DNA of 64,000 nucleotides from Nectonema munidae (GCA_030549495.1 JAUIRK010000226.1:124001-188000); one strand, 5' to 3'; shown: positions 1 through 14,900, counted from the first letter of the stretch. Numbers and translations: made by a program. The notes: generated by a model not told the origin, from the sequence alone.

Positions 1-8
1 AAATATGT

Positions 9-146
9 ATTCTTTTTAAATATATCGTTGGCTCCCCTTACTTTTTAAATAGAAAGATAAACCTAGTCTTTAATAATTAATTTTTATCAAATTATGCACA
101 TACGAAACTAAAAGTAAGGGGAGCCAACGATATATTTAAAAAGAAT
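9..146. mobile_element. Palindromic MITE with 37-bp inverted repeats
   Basis: The arms at 9-45 and 110-146 are a perfect inverted repeat (ATTCTTTTTAAATATATCGT outward) around a 64-bp AT-rich centre. The DNA would fold into a long hairpin. No coding capacity is seen. The superfamily cannot be assigned because no clear target duplication is visible at the window edge. Confidence 0.7.
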
Positions 147-279
147 AAATATTTTTTCATTTGAACATTTTTCGATTCTTTGATTATTTGACAAATATAA
201 TATTTAAAATCGTGCAAATTGCAAAGTAAAGGTAATAACTTTTGTAACATCGTATGAGGTATCAAAATATGAACAGAAA

Positions 280-2254
280 GTTTCATATTTTTTGATTTTT
301 TAAAGAATATTTTTCGATTCTTTGATTACAGAATTTTATTTTGATTATTTGATAAAATATATTATTTAATATCGTGAAAAAATTGCAAAAATATAGGCAA
401 TAACTTATCTAACATCCTCTCCCTGAATGAGGTATATCAAATCTTACATCTAGCAAAATATGAACTGATAGGTTGGAGATGAATTATCGCGGTATACAGG
501 TTGGAGATGAACCATCGTAGTATACAGGTATAATGTATATAGGTAATAACTTATGTAGCATCGTCTCTCCGAATGAGGTATATCAAATCTTACATCTAGC
601 AGAATGTGAACAGAAAGTTGAACATTGTCTCCCTAGTCATTTGTACATGGAATAGAAACCATCGTAGTATACAGGTTGAAGATGAATCATCGTAGTATAC
701 AGGTTGGAGATGAATCATCGTAGTATACAGGTTGGAGATTATATATTTAAATGTGTAAATCGTAAAATGGTAAAAAATATACTTAAAATAAAAAATTTCA
801 AAAAATATTTCACATACATATTGAAAGAATTTCAAAAATTCTACCTAAAAGTTAAAAACACTTAACTTTGAAATTGCAGTTTTATTTCATAAAAACTATT
901 TGATTGGTTGAAATGTTTATGTAATATATAATAATACTACTACTACTACTACTAATACTAATACTAATACGATTTTTTGAAAATTTTTACTTGTTTGATT
1001 TGCAGAAAGAATTAAACTGTTTTTCAATAATTCTTTTTCATGATATATATATATCATTAGAAAACTTATCGTTTGCTACATACTTTAGAATAATTTATTT
1101 TTGCAAAAGTTTTAAAAAATTTTAATAAATGGACATTACTTTGAAAAATTTTGTCTAAATTTTTGAAAAAATTACGGACCACCTTTTTGTTTAAGCATAA
1201 TGTGTCTTTTTTAAAAAAAAATTAAATGAAAATGGTATCATTGGAAAAGTATACTCTTTGTGGTTAACATAGGCTAGGTTATACAAATAAATATATTTTC
1301 ATTTTTCCAAAATCTGCTTTTATGTAAGGTCAGTCAACTTTTATCTAGTTTCAAAAAATACCAATAATAATTAACGTGATGAGTTTATATATAATTTTTT
1401 CAATATTTTATATTTACAAAGGTAGAATATGGTTTTTTACATTTAAAATGTCATAGTTAAAGAAAACTGTCGAAAATTGAATTTTTTACTTTTTATGGGT
1501 CAGTAGTATAGGTCAGTATAATGTTTTTCGAATAAATTTAAAATTATTTTTGAAGTGAAAAATGTCCTCGAATGTGCGAGTTTTATTGGATAATCATAGT
1601 CAACTTTTATTTAGTTTAGATACAACCTTTCTAATTTTTAACGAAGGGCATTCGTTATATTTATACCGACAGTGTGCGAAGAATAAATCACATTATTGAT
1701 TGATTTTAGAGCATAATTATGCGAAGAAAGATGAACACATGTTGCATTACGCGTTTGTGAGTGCAGGAAATTCTTATCTCGCATACGCTTCACCACATCT
1801 TTAGCACGCGTGTGTGGTTTATTTTATCGGGCTAGTGTACGCTTAGTTTATTTGTAGTGTTCCTAGCTTAAATCTTAGTCAAATATTAAAACGCTTATAA
1901 CTTTCACATTTCTCAACAAAATGCATCATGCGATATACCAAATTAAAGCATTTTTTATGGGCTTTCAGAATACATTACTTATATCATAAGTACTTGAGAA
2001 ATACTATTTTATTGTTTTTATATTCCATGGGCTTCATTACCATTAATTAGTAGACGATGGTTCATCTCCAACCTATCAGTTCATATTTTGCTAGATGTAA
2101 GATTTGATATACCTCATTCGGGGAGAGGAAGTTATTACCTATATTTTTGCAATTTTTTCACGATATTAAATAATATATTTGTCAAATAATCAAAAAAAAA
2201 TTCTGTAATCAAAGAATCGAAAAATATTCTTTAAAAAATCAAAAAATATGAAAC
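280..2254. mobile_element. About 2-kb non-coding element with 200-bp terminal inverted repeats
   Basis: The left arm, about 280-490, reappears inverted at about 2053-2254, starting GTTTCATATTTTTTG at both ends. The interior (about 500-2040) is AT-rich and non-coding. It contains a 28-bp minisatellite and partial extra copies of the terminal sequence (about 150-280 and 535-620). This fits a non-autonomous DNA transposon or foldback element. It lies beyond the last recognised PICALM exon. Confidence 0.55.
471..740. repeat. 28-bp minisatellite
   Basis: The unit GGTTGGAGATGAATCATCGT plus AGTATACA starts at 471, 499, 674, 702 and (truncated) 730. The copies at 674 and 702 are nearly identical and in register. 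The stretch between the two clusters is a diverged copy of the flanking element sequence. A single inverted half-copy sits at about 2053-2073. Confidence 0.75.
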
Positions 2255-2760
2255 TTTTTGTTAAGCTCCAACCACCAGGCAATGTGCCGACATTAAATAT
2301 GAAAATTGAATAACCTCTGAAATTTTGAAAATCATCCATTTTTAAAATGTACGTTTTTGTTATAAAACCTATTTTCGATATCTCCTCTTTCTATTTTGCA
2401 AATTATTCATTTCGTATTGTCGATTCCAGTGAAATAAATTCTTTGTCTTAAAAATATTATTAATTTTTCTAACATAAATAAAAATATCTCATTATGTTTT
2501 TATTGTTCTCTGTATTTAGCTGATGAGCATCGATCGATGAAAGGATATCTTTCTGATAAAGTTGTCTCTCGTTTCAAATTGTATTTAATTGCCCCATCCA
2601 TAATAACAAAACATTTTCTGTGAATAAATTTTGAAATTCTCTACATTGCAGAAGTCACACCGCAATGATTGAAAGAAAAATAACCCCAAATATAAAATAT
2701 TTGTTGAAGGAGAAAATGGGATGAATTAAAGAGTGAGTATAAGGAAATCAGAAAGCTCAC

Positions 2761-2923
2761 TTCTTCAAAGACTTTTCGTGATCATGCATGTCCAAACTTG
2801 CGACAATATTCGCTAAACTGGAATCCAAATCTCCAAGCACAATTGGCGAAGATCTACCACTGCTTTGATGAGCTACAAATTTTGGCGCCAAAAATGTATT
2901 CTCAGATTTATTCATGGGCGTAA
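2761..2923 (-). CDS. PICALM: PICALM exon: conserved C-terminal LDSSLANIV block
   Basis: It reads [18 protein letters not shown], then [20 protein letters not shown]. The second part matches the CALM C-terminal block [16 protein letters not shown]. The acceptor is TTTTTCAAG. The exon ends TTGAAGAA before an excellent GTGAGC donor. If unspliced, a TGA follows two codons later, giving an alternative short end (SLKK). In CALM the protein continues beyond this point, so another exon below 2.76 kb or outside the window is likely. Confidence 0.85.
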
Positions 2924-5900
2924 CTTGAAAAATATTTGTAAGATTAAACGCAATTCTCATCTTAAAAATAAGTCATTGCAAAGACACCAATGAAGATAAA
3001 GATACCATAGGGTGTTTTCATTGAGAAGGCACAATTGCGCCGCTTGTATCGAACTATGAGTAAAGTAGGCTTGATGGGGGATCGAACCCAAGACCTTGAG
3101 TTATCGAATCCAGCATCTAACCAAGCCTACTCACGCCCTCAACTATGAGAAGAACTATAAAGTTTCATTTAAAGGAAATTTGTATCGTTAGTTTCTATTT
3201 TACACATTTATTTTGCAAATTTATGAGTAGTTCAATTTTTAGTTAAACTCAACAAATAAAGGTAAAAAAGGTAAAGGTACCATAGGATGTTTTCATCGAG
3301 AAGGCACAATTGCGCCGGTTGTATCGAACTATGAGGAAAGTAGGCTTGATGGGGGATCGAACCCAAGACCTTAAGTTATCAAATCCAGCATCTAACCAAC
3401 CCTACTCACGCGCCTAAATGGTCACTCAACTAAAAGAATCAACAATTAGGGATACAAATGGGGAAATCGCTTAAGACTAAAACAGTGGCTTCAACTGGCA
3501 TAAAGGCTAACATTTTAGATTTAAGAAGCAAGTAATAGTATGCTATTGCTATTAAAAAAAGCTCACCTTGTAAGTGAAACAAAACTATGTGCATCAATTT
3601 CAAGATTTTATCGTAAGTCTGACTAAATATATCAATAATGTGGTGACGGGAAAATTTGTACTGGACAACTTAATTCCTAATTATTCGGTTCTAGAAAAAA
3701 ACTGTACCAGAATAATTTCGTCCTGGTAATAAGATAAAATAAAGAAAAATCATGACTCTAAGCATTGCATAAAACACTCCATTAGTAGGTAATTACTTAA
3801 TCATTTAAAAAATCGTCATTTGAGGCTTTACAAATTATATATTTTAAACTGTTGTAATGAACAACAAATTATTAATTTTGTATCATTATGAAAAATGAAA
3901 TAAAATAGTATAACTTCTTGAAAAGTAAACGGGCATATCAGTACCAAACTATCCCATACCAAATTGCCTGGGACGCAATAGTCGGGGAGTAATACTACCA
4001 AACTGTCATATCGCGCCCAATGATGTATGTGCCACTTTTTTATCTACAGTACAATCTCGATTATCCGGACTGAACATATATCCATCGAACTAATATTCGC
4101 GTATTCGAATCTCTTTAGTTATTATTTAAACTTACAATGAAAAATCAAACGCTAAAATCTCATTTCTCCAAATAAAATCCTGCATATTCCGAAGTTGCAA
4201 ATAAGATCTTTCTCTCTCTCTCTCTCTTTCTCTAAACTTTTCAACTTTGCAAGTCTCAAACATCGTTTTTACTTTTGTCAGGCAAAGGTGGCATTATTTC
4301 ACACATGAGTTCAATTAAATTTTCAGACATAGTCAAGGGGCAACATCATTCATAAGCTCATAATAGATATTGATGCTTTATTTTCAAAGTATACAGTACA
4401 CTCTATTTGTGTATGTGTGTGTGTGTGGCGGGGGGGGGGGGGGTTAGAATGTGTTTAAAAAACTTACAATTAATAATGATATGGTTTATTTTTTGTGACG
4501 AAACAAAAATGGAAATGACTAAAAATTGTGTATACTTTTTAAAGTAAGAACTAAATACGAGTCTGTTTAACTAAAATTTTAGGATTTAGAGGTAGAGAAG
4601 ATTATGCAGCTCTTTGAAAGATTTTCCAATTTTTATTGAAAATGTATTTTATCTGAAAATAAAAATGACGCAGCACTAATTTAAAGTTTTTAAGGAAAAC
4701 AATTTTGAAATCAAGGGCAAAAAATATGAGAATAAATTCTTTTTGATTTAAAAAGATGAAATAAAAAATGTTTGAATAAAGTCAAAACATGACATTCTAT
4801 AAATTAGCAACAGATAACACGAATAAAATTGTTTTAATGTTGCGAGCAATATGAAGAAGGTTATCTTTCACAAAGACAAAAATGACGGGTTAACATCGAA
4901 CTTATGATAAGAGTCAGTGTTCTCAGGAATATCTTTCTTGAGGACTTACTCTGTGTGTGGATCACCCAATATGGGCCTAATTATGCCAGAGACCAATGTG
5001 AAATGCCAATAATACGAACAAGTTCGAAAGACTATTCTTCGTTTCCATCAAGATGATTGGGTCATTCTCATCTGTCAATCTTGTTAATGGGTCGTTGTTA
5101 TTGGTGTAGACCGTAGAATATAGACATTTCTTTTCATAATTTATCTAATTTACAGGAAAGATGGGCTAAAAGAAAAACTCCAGGAGCTTGGGCTAGATGA
5201 AAAAGATGCACTCAACAGAAAATTGTGGAGAGAAAGGATCAAAGCCACCGACCCCCAACTAGGGGATAAGGTGTAGATGAAGAAGAAGAAGACAGGAACA
5301 AAAATGTATTTCTGATTATTATAGTTATAGTTATCGGTTCAAAGCAAAAAAAAGTATTGCATTGCCGGAAGCATAGCGGCAATTTAGCTATGCGGAAACC
5401 ACTGAGTTTGAACTCAAAATATAAAACTTAAAAAATACAGATATCCGTATTTACTACATGAAAATAAAAAAAATTTCCACGTCCAATAGAGCGCAAGCCT
5501 TATGGTAAACCCGGCTATGAATAAAAGCGATTTGTATTCAAAGCAGTGTCACACATCACAAAGTTCATTGTAGTTCGAGCTTAAAAAGATTATTATAATT
5601 ATTGAAAGAAATTACCTCCCATGTCCTCCATTACTTCACAACTACTCACTGGGTAGGAAAAGCAGCGTGTGTAAAAAAAAATAAAAAACATATATCATTT
5701 CAAAAATTCATTATATACAAACATTTATACTCTTAACCTGCATAGCTTCACTATCATTCCACCAAAAAAGTTTTACAAATCTTTGATAATAATTTTTTTA
5801 ACCCTTTCATTACCAGAAAAATCAGACGATATTTATTAAAAAGCAGAAGATTCATAAACTATTTGAAAAAGCAGACGAAGGTAAAATTGTTTATGTATCA

Positions 5901-8900
5901 TATATGATACACTGGTCACGAAACGGTTAACCATTTGAGAACCAGTGGGACACCAATATCCCAAGAAATAAAAATCGTCTGCTTTGAATATATAAAATTC
6001 CATTGAAAAAGAAGGCAGACGAATCGTCTTCAAAATTTTGCTCTTCAAAGCGTTAATATGAAATTAACTTCAATAATTTTGTAAACAAAATCTCCATATT
6101 ATTCAAGAACAAGTCCAAAGTTGCTTCAAAATTTTTGAATATCTACGCCTTTTCTTTGAGTAATACAAAAATTATTTTATTTTAAATGACATTTATTCCA
6201 AATAACAGAAAAAAATGGCGTTGTTAAATATGTAAAAAATTGCTTTTTGAAATACTACATCAGTCAACATTTGATTGCTAATTGTTTTGTTTGCCTGACT
6301 AGTTGTAAGCTTGATTTATAAATAACTATATATTTTTTTATATGTGAATATACATTTGCTTGATTTCTAGTATTTTTGCGATGGTCATTACTTTATCTTA
6401 TTTTTTAATTTTATTTTCAATTCCATGCTGTTATGTTTTATAAATTATTCTGTTGTGTTCAAAAAAATCGTACCAAATAAATTTTTTTTATCTCTCATGG
6501 GTGATAACTTTTAAAGATGAATATTTACAAAACTACAAAAAAAAATAAAATTATTTTACTATAGGATTAAGACAAAAATCGAGATGGATACAGAAATTGG
6601 TAGAATTATCATATCTCATCCAAATTTAATCTTTTTTTAAGAAAGCTTATCAAACCGCCTTCATATATAAAACCATAAGAAAAGACAACGTAATGTACTA
6701 TAGATTTTTCCAGCGTTATCGCACACGAGAATGATTTGATGATACATTAACAAAGTAGAACCAATCTTTTTCAGGTGATACATGGATTTTCATCAATCTG
6801 CATTCATTATATTATTGGTGTTGTATGTGTGAAGAATTTAGTACAACCACTCATATTCACTTAAGTAGGATAGCCTTCCCTAATAGGACCAACATATGGA
6901 TAATAGACAGAAAGGAAGCCAATGATATCGAGTTGTAAGATGTCGTCTAGAAAAAAAATATTACGCATGTTTTTATTTAGATTTGTAGAAGTAAAATGGG
7001 CATCAAAAGCATCTGTCGTGTTCGCCACATTGTAGTAGTTAGAGGGTGTTTGTTCGGGAGCATTAAAAACTAGAGAACAAAATAAAATGAATAAAGCAGA
7101 AGAAGATTAAAAGTATATTTAGTCGTGGAAATAAGTTGGAAGTGAAAAGAATGAACAAAAATTGCAACCTGGAAGCTAAATTTAAAATAGCAATTTGACT
7201 TTTCGCAACATTGTATGATAAAAAGAGATGATGCAAAATTAAAACCATAATACACTTAGGAAAATTGACAATGCGTACGATTGAAATGAAAATTGATTTG
7301 TACTAGGGTTCGGGAAATTAACGAAAATATCATTACCGGTACCCCCATACAGAAGATATTTTGCCGGTTTTAATAATTTTTATGCATTTTTGACTAATAA
7401 ATAATATTAAAAAACGCCAATTTAAAACACTTGAAATTAGACAATTAAAGAAGTTTAGCATACATATGTCTGATATGGTTGTTGAGATAAATCATTAAAA
7501 ATAAAAACTAAACATATTTATTATTTTGAAGAAAAATATGATTTTAAAAAGCATATGGTGTCTAAGATTTTTCGCGAAAATCGAGAAAGAATCCTTGATA
7601 AAAAACAGCCTGCAGAAGAAAAAGCTCTTTCGCACTCTACGCATGTTGCTCTTGTTGATAAAAACACTTTGATAAAGTTTTTCCAATCTATTTCAGCGTT
7701 TTCCAGTTGCTTCAAATAACTTCATTTCTTTGCTCAAATCGTTTTCTATCTTTTTTATTTTCCACTTCTTTGGTATATGCCATTTTTTAGTTCTAAATGA
7801 TCTTTTTTCGATTCTAATTTGTCTTTTTTAAGTCCCAAATTGTCTTTTTTCTATTTTATTTTGTAAAAATCGTATATCTTTGAAGCATTGTATGATCTGT
7901 GATGGTGTCGCGTTATTCTACTACTTCAGTTTCATTAGTTTTATCATCTTTTTTTGCGGCATTTTCTTTATAAGAGGGATAAAGTCTGTTGCATATGACT
8001 TCAGCTAGATTTCTCACTCTTTTGTAGTTTGGGTAATGAAAATTTAAAGCTTTTTTAATTCATAGTATACCGGTAAAGAAGTCTTCTAACTTTTTCATCA
8101 ATTTCAGGCACATAATTATCTTCGATTTGCTCAGGTAAATAAAAAGTAGTGCTTTTGAATTTTTTCCAGCCCTAATCCCTACTGAATCAAACCACATAAT
8201 TTCAATTGAAATTACAAAAGTTAAAAGACCCTCATTAAATTAGCAAGGAATTACTATCTAATTTTACATTTAAAAATTAAAATAAATATATATGCATGTA
8301 CGGTTCGAAATTACTAACATCCCCCATTCTCTGGAGGCTGAAGACTGCTGAGATGGTACAAAGACTGCAGTGGAGCCCTCTACGAAGGACCACTGTGGCT
8401 AGACAACAACAACAACAACCACCATCCCCTAGATATGTGAGGCTATGATATTTCTAGGCTTTAAGAGAGAAATTAGAATTTTATAAAGTGGCTTTTAATT
8501 ATTGTTATTAGAGGGTAAAAAAGTTTGAAATCAATACTTTGACAAAATTAAAATAGGAATGCAAAAAGGAGAAGAAAGGGTAGAAATGTATGGAAAGGGA
8601 TATGAAGTAAAAGGTACGATTAGTCCAACTCTGGTTAGCTTCTGTCTGAAGCTTCTTAGGTTTGTCTGTAGCAAAATCGAGTAATGTGTCAATCAGAGAA
8701 GAGCTTTCTTCTGAAGATACCACCGGCATTTTTGCGGATGAAGTTTGTGAGGTGACTACAACAAAAGGATTTGAAGTTTGTTCTTTAATTACGTGAGAAC
8801 TTTTTTCGTGGATTGCAGATGCTTCCAATTTCCTATTTTTCTAGAACAAAAATTAAAGCCCATATGTTAAAAGTTGGAAATAGGTTGAATTTTTTAAGAA

Positions 8901-11900
8901 TAATTTTTTTTTTTTGAATTTTTTGAGGTGTGTGTACCAAAAATAAAGTCTGTTATTCTATGAGGTCTAGGATTTATGAATGCATTTTCAAGTATTTTCG
9001 TATTAAATTATAACGGGCAGTTTGATGTGTCTTCGATTTATTTATAACTATTATTGATTCAAAGGAGTGACTATTTAAAGTGAACTTATTAGTGTTAGTA
9101 AGATAGATAGAAAATATTTAAAACATATATATTTCCTATATTATGTAGTTACATGTAACAGTCTTACCATGAAAGCGTATACAAACTTATATCATCTTTA
9201 TCATTTAGATCTTTTGTCATGTCATCACTTTGATCATCCAAGTGAACAAAATCAAACAGTTTGCACGGAGAATTGAGTTTGATATTAATAAAATTTTAGC
9301 TAGCAAATAAACTCAAAAAAATTCTACAATCTGCATATAATGGAAAAAAACAATTGCAATATTTCATTTTAGTTTTAACAAAATTATATATAGTCGGAAA
9401 ATATTTCTTGATTTTTGAGACACTCTAATCAGGTATGTTTCATTGAGTTTTTTTGAAACATTTAAAATATTTTTTATACATTTTGAAAAAATATATTGAT
9501 AGAGAAGATATCGATGTGTTCAAAAAGACGTTTCTAAAACATATTAACAAAAAAATGATAATGAGAAAAAAATTACAATTTTTAGCCAGCAACTATTTTT
9601 CCAAAAATATTCTGGGAGAAAAAAGTTGATAAATTTGGTAATAAAATTGGATAGATTTGCTCTACTTTTTTGATAACTTTTTTAAAGTTTTCATACGTCT
9701 AAGTCGAAAATATTTTACAAAAAGTCAAAAAAAAAAATTAAAAAAAAAATAGAAAAATTTTTTATAAAAAATTATGGTTTTAAATAATAAATTTCAAAAA
9801 TAGAAAAAAAATTTCCAAAAAAAGATTTTTTCAAATTAAAGATAAAACTGAACTTATTTTCATAAAAATTGAATATTTGTCCATTTTTTTTCCAAAAATT
9901 ATAGTCTATATATAAATTAAAAATACCATTTTTATGACAAAATAAATTTGCATTAATGCATCTGTTTATTTTATCTTTCAGTTTTCGCGAAATATATTTC
10001 TAATTAACATATTTATGATTTTTTATAAGACACACTAAGATCAATTTAAAGGTAATATTTCACTGGCGTTCAATTGAATTTTGAAAAATCCTTTTGCTTA
10101 TGTACATTGGATCATCTATATAATACATTAAAAAGTCATGACTTTTTGTGATGGAAAAGCTAAAAAAAATTTGATCAATTGGGATAAAAAAATTTAGATA
10201 TTTTTTTACTTTCAACAAAACAATTACGCGCCAAATTCAACAAATTATTTTGAGCAATGATAAGAATGTATTTAGAAATATATCTCATTCTTTTAGGCAA
10301 TATTAATTTTTAAATTACAATACTACTGTAAAAAGTCCTTGAGAGCGAGATATTGCTGATACAGATCTCATTGTGCAAAACTGTCCTGCCCAACATTCCT
10401 TACTCATATTCATTTTTTGCATGATGAAGCTTCAAAAGTCAGTTCAAATGTAAACTCAATATACAGTAAACTCTTTATGTTTAAATTAAAGGGCCTATAA
10501 TTTAATTCTGGTTATAGTATACTGATTTCCTAGGCCCTTAGGCGAGGTTGGTCTTCCCAAACCAGGGAAGTTTATTGGCGTGCTAGAAAGTCTCACATGT
10601 CGACACATTTCTTTATGTTGAAACACAAATTGGACTTTTTTGTTTAATATATAGTGATTCCAAAATTTTCATTTCAATATCATTTGTACATTGATATAAA
10701 ATGTCAAAATTATTGAAATGAAAATTTTGAAATTTTTATAAACAAAAAAGTACACTTTTATGTCAATAAAAAGAAATATTATTTAGTTTGAAAGAATTAT
10801 ATCTATTATACTTTTACATGTGCTTATTTGTTTCATTGACGACTGCGTATGCATATAATTTAGCTTTACATATGTGTAACATATGTTTATTACACTATGT
10901 ATGATTGTTTGTATTTAAAATAAGCATGTTTTATTCTACGGATTAAAATTACCCCCCACATGTTAGTTTGTTATAATCAGATTATAGTGGAATTTAATAA
11001 ACTTAGAACAAATCATATTCTACTTCAAATTCTTCGTATTTGAGCTTTTCCTCAAGCAAAACTTGCTCGCGATTAACATGATCAGTAGAGGCGACTGGAG
11101 TGAAAGGTTGCGCAAAGTCATCAGCAAAGGTTGGTTGTTTCGCGGCTGCAGTAGTGGTGGAAGAGGTGTAGGCAGATTCACTTGGAGAATGAGAAAATGG
11201 GGAGCTTGTTTTATTAGTGTTGTTGTTGTTCGTGTTGCTGGGCCTAAAATTCATAAATTGAGAGTGTGTTATCGCTTCAAGTACGAAGAATGGTCATCTT
11301 TCAATCGGATTTGGGTATTTTCCTTTGGACTTCGCAAATCCAAACAACCGACCTAAAGAAGGAACGTTTTCGCGTATTCAAACACTCACTATTCTGAGCA
11401 TCGTTGTCTCCAAGCCTGTTTGGATACTTCTTGAGCTTCTACTATACTACAGGCAAGATTTTGGGCCTAAATCGATTTTCATCGATTTTAAATCTCAAAC
11501 ACCTTAAGTATTAAAAATATTTAACCCTTAGGTCTAATTTAAACTTTTGTGTGAAAGTTAGCGTCACTAATATACTGGATGTTATATTAAAACATATGTT
11601 GAAAAATGCAACGCTTACTTCGGACTTTGACTAAAGAAGAGCCACTCCATACACCTACAAAATTCAAACTATTTTGTCATTTTTGGAAAAAAACTTTAAA
11701 AAATCAGACTTCGACTCATAAATGTCATTAAATAACAACTTGGAATCTCCATCTCAACCGCCTTCGACTTCGCAACCCGCGTTGAAACAATAGTAATAAT
11801 AGAGAAGACCATGAATACACCTACAAAATCTATGCAATATATATCTCTCTTAGGATCATAATATTTGTGTATACATTCTTAATATACTCTTTTTCTCTCT

Positions 11901-14900
11901 CTCTTAGGATCAGTTGTGGGTTACGAAATTACATACGAACAACAACAACTGAAGTCGGATAAATATCAAGTTCAGTACGATTTAAATTTAGTTGAGATAT
12001 TTTTGTATAGAACTTCTTGAATTTTTACGTTCACCAGACGTGCACAAACAACATTTGAACACATTACACACAAATATACGTCATACAAAGTATACACCTT
12101 CTTCTTTTGAAGCATAAATATACACTTTTTCTCGATTACATTGATTATTGTTATTATGGTTTATATATATATTGCATAAGTGGACTTTTTATCAGGTAAA
12201 AGAATACAATGAATGGTTATTTGAAAAGATTGGTTGAAATTGTCTTGGCACAACTGGTTATTAAAGTTAGTGTTAAACCAACTTTATTGGCTTTAAAATA
12301 CTAATTAGGATAACTATAACATCCTTGAAACTATAAATATCTTTTTAAATTTTTTTTCTCAACAAAAAATATCATGTCAGATTTTTTATTGTAAAGAACA
12401 TGGAGTTGAAAGTTACACGACACTTTATTGGGAGAATTTATTAGAAAAAATGTTTTTCATCTTTCTCTTCAGCTAAATACAAAGAATGTTAAAAATAACA
12501 ATTAAATTATTTTTAATTAAAATTATACAAAATAAAATAAACACGGAAAAGTAAATATATTAGTATATAATATAAAAAATATATATAATATAGTATATAA
12601 ATATTCTTTCTGTTTACATAAATTTGGATTGTGTTCTAGTGATTCTATCTAATATATGTATAATTGCCTCATATTTTAATACATTTTTTTATAATGGTGA
12701 AATTTTTTATATTATATAAATTTCTACATACTCCAATAGAGATCAAATGTTTGTCTATAAAGGAGTTGCTGCTTATTTTTGTAATATCCTTCCGCGCTCT
12801 ATTTTTATCTCTCACTTTTAATGGATCATGCTCTTCAATTCCATCCTCGAGCTTTTGGGATGTTCTTCCAATATACGATGCTCCACATCCACACTTAAAT
12901 TGTTTTAATCAAAATTTGATATAACATCCTTACTAGCTCTTGGAAACATTCTATTAGTTCAATGTTTCACCCTTGAATTAATAGAAGGGGCAACATTTTT
13001 AACCAATTTTTTCAAAATATTATCATATTTGTTGAAAACAATATTTTTCAACAATATCATAAATGACTTCTGAAAAAAACGAGCAGTACCTTATGGTGGA
13101 TTTTTGCGGTTTGGCTGAAATTATACTGGTTTATAGCTGCTGTTGCGAAAGTGTAACAAAATTCTACACTTTTCCCTGAGAGTATTTGCTTTTATGGAAA
13201 TACTCTCTCAGTTTAAACAATGCTTTGTTTTAAACTGATAGATTATACTCATATAAAAATAGTATAATCTAGGGGCTAACAACAACAACAATATAAATGA
13301 CTTTATTATTTATATAAAATAAAATAAAAATATATAATTTAATTGTTATTTTTAGCATTCTTTGTATTTAGCTGAAGAGAAAAATATGAAAAACATGTTT
13401 TCTAATATATCCTCCTAATAAAGGTTTTTTATTGTAATTGAGTAGGATAAAAAAGATATACTTTTTGCAGAAAGAATATTGAAAGCATTCATTAATTAAG
13501 ATAACTTTAAATAGTTTTGCCTTTTTAAGTTACGCTATTACAGAGTTTTCCAATCTTTTACATCGCTGTTGCAATGAATTGTGTCGTTATTGCTAATTAA
13601 GTGTTTTATAACGATGCAAAGTATTTTAGTTTTTAAGTATTTTAAATAATGAAAAAAATAGATTTATTTTTATAAGCCATATGGAGTGGCCATTCTTTAA
13701 TCAGAGTTGGCGTTAAATTTATATGGTGTCTTTTTGACTTCGCGGGTAAGTCCGTTATTTATATAACAATACAAGTTTTTTGGCAAAATATTTATAAAGT
13801 TATAATATTAACTCAAAAGTAAATATATTTTGAATTTATGTGCGAATTGAAATTATATTTAGTCATAAGATTAATTTGAATATCTGCACACCTGTTGATT
13901 TTGAAGATGAACTAGATGTAAAATTAAAATTTATAAAAATAGGTATTTTAAGAAAAACTTAAAAGAAAGCATAGAAGAAATTTTTTTTAATTTCATTACA
14001 ATGAATGTTTTATCCTTATATTTACTATTAAAATAGAATATTTCGGAGTATTTCTTTATATAGGCTTCGGTAAAATTTCCGATGATTACCGATCTTTTGA
14101 GCCAAGCCCATAAACATATTAGTTTATATTAGTTGTGCCAAGAGTATAGCCTTTTTAGCATATGATACCATGAATAAATAGTAAATACTATTTATGATAT
14201 CATGAAATAAATATTTACGTAAGAAAAAACAAAAGATAATGATGATCATCCATTTGAATGGTGGAAAGAGAAAAGACTAAGTTTCAAATATTTGCCCTGC
14301 CCTCCTTCATGTATTGAAAAAGACAGAACAAATTCACTCTCCCAGATGAAATAAATTACAGGGGAGAACAAGGAAGAAACACTCATGTTCCTACATTATA
14401 GAATCTGAACTCACTGTGATTTTCGCAAATCAAAGATCACTTTTTAAGAAAAATATTTACAAAAATTCATAAGCCATTTGTGTTATCATTGGAAGCTTTT
14501 TCCAAAAGACAAATTGATTTGCCTCAACTTGATATTGATAAAAAAAATAAAATAAAGCACATATGTAGAATCATCAAAACTATGAATTTTGTTTAAAAAA
14601 TTTTCCCTGTAAAAAACACAAGTTAAGGTAGAAATGTAAGGAGAAAGTGCGCTCAATGACTGCTTCTAAGCCGTTTAACCTTAAAAAGGGTTAACTACGC
14701 GCTAGTACATAAAAATGTTCCTTATATAAAAGGTGTATTCGTTTGCAAGAAAAAATCGAGAATTGAGATGGCATTTACTGTTTAAAGGGATTGATTAATT
14801 TGCCAAATTTGGCAATTTTATACATGCTATAAATCAAAAGGTAATAATAGGAGAACGCGAATAAAATGAAAAAGTTCCTTTATTGATACTAACAACAAAT

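Noticed and set aside
2262-2316. Possible terminal PICALM exon after a TTTCAG acceptor, in the right phase
   Set aside because: The frame runs into the terminal repeat of the 280-2254 element and shows no similarity to the known C-terminus beyond a Gly-Trp phrase.
4048-4400. Complete Tigger MITE starting at the CAGTACAATCTCGATTATCC end
   Set aside because: No matching opposite terminus with a TA duplication could be identified.
11063-11356. 97-codon plus-strand frame
   Set aside because: It is antisense to the PICALM linker exon and low in complexity.
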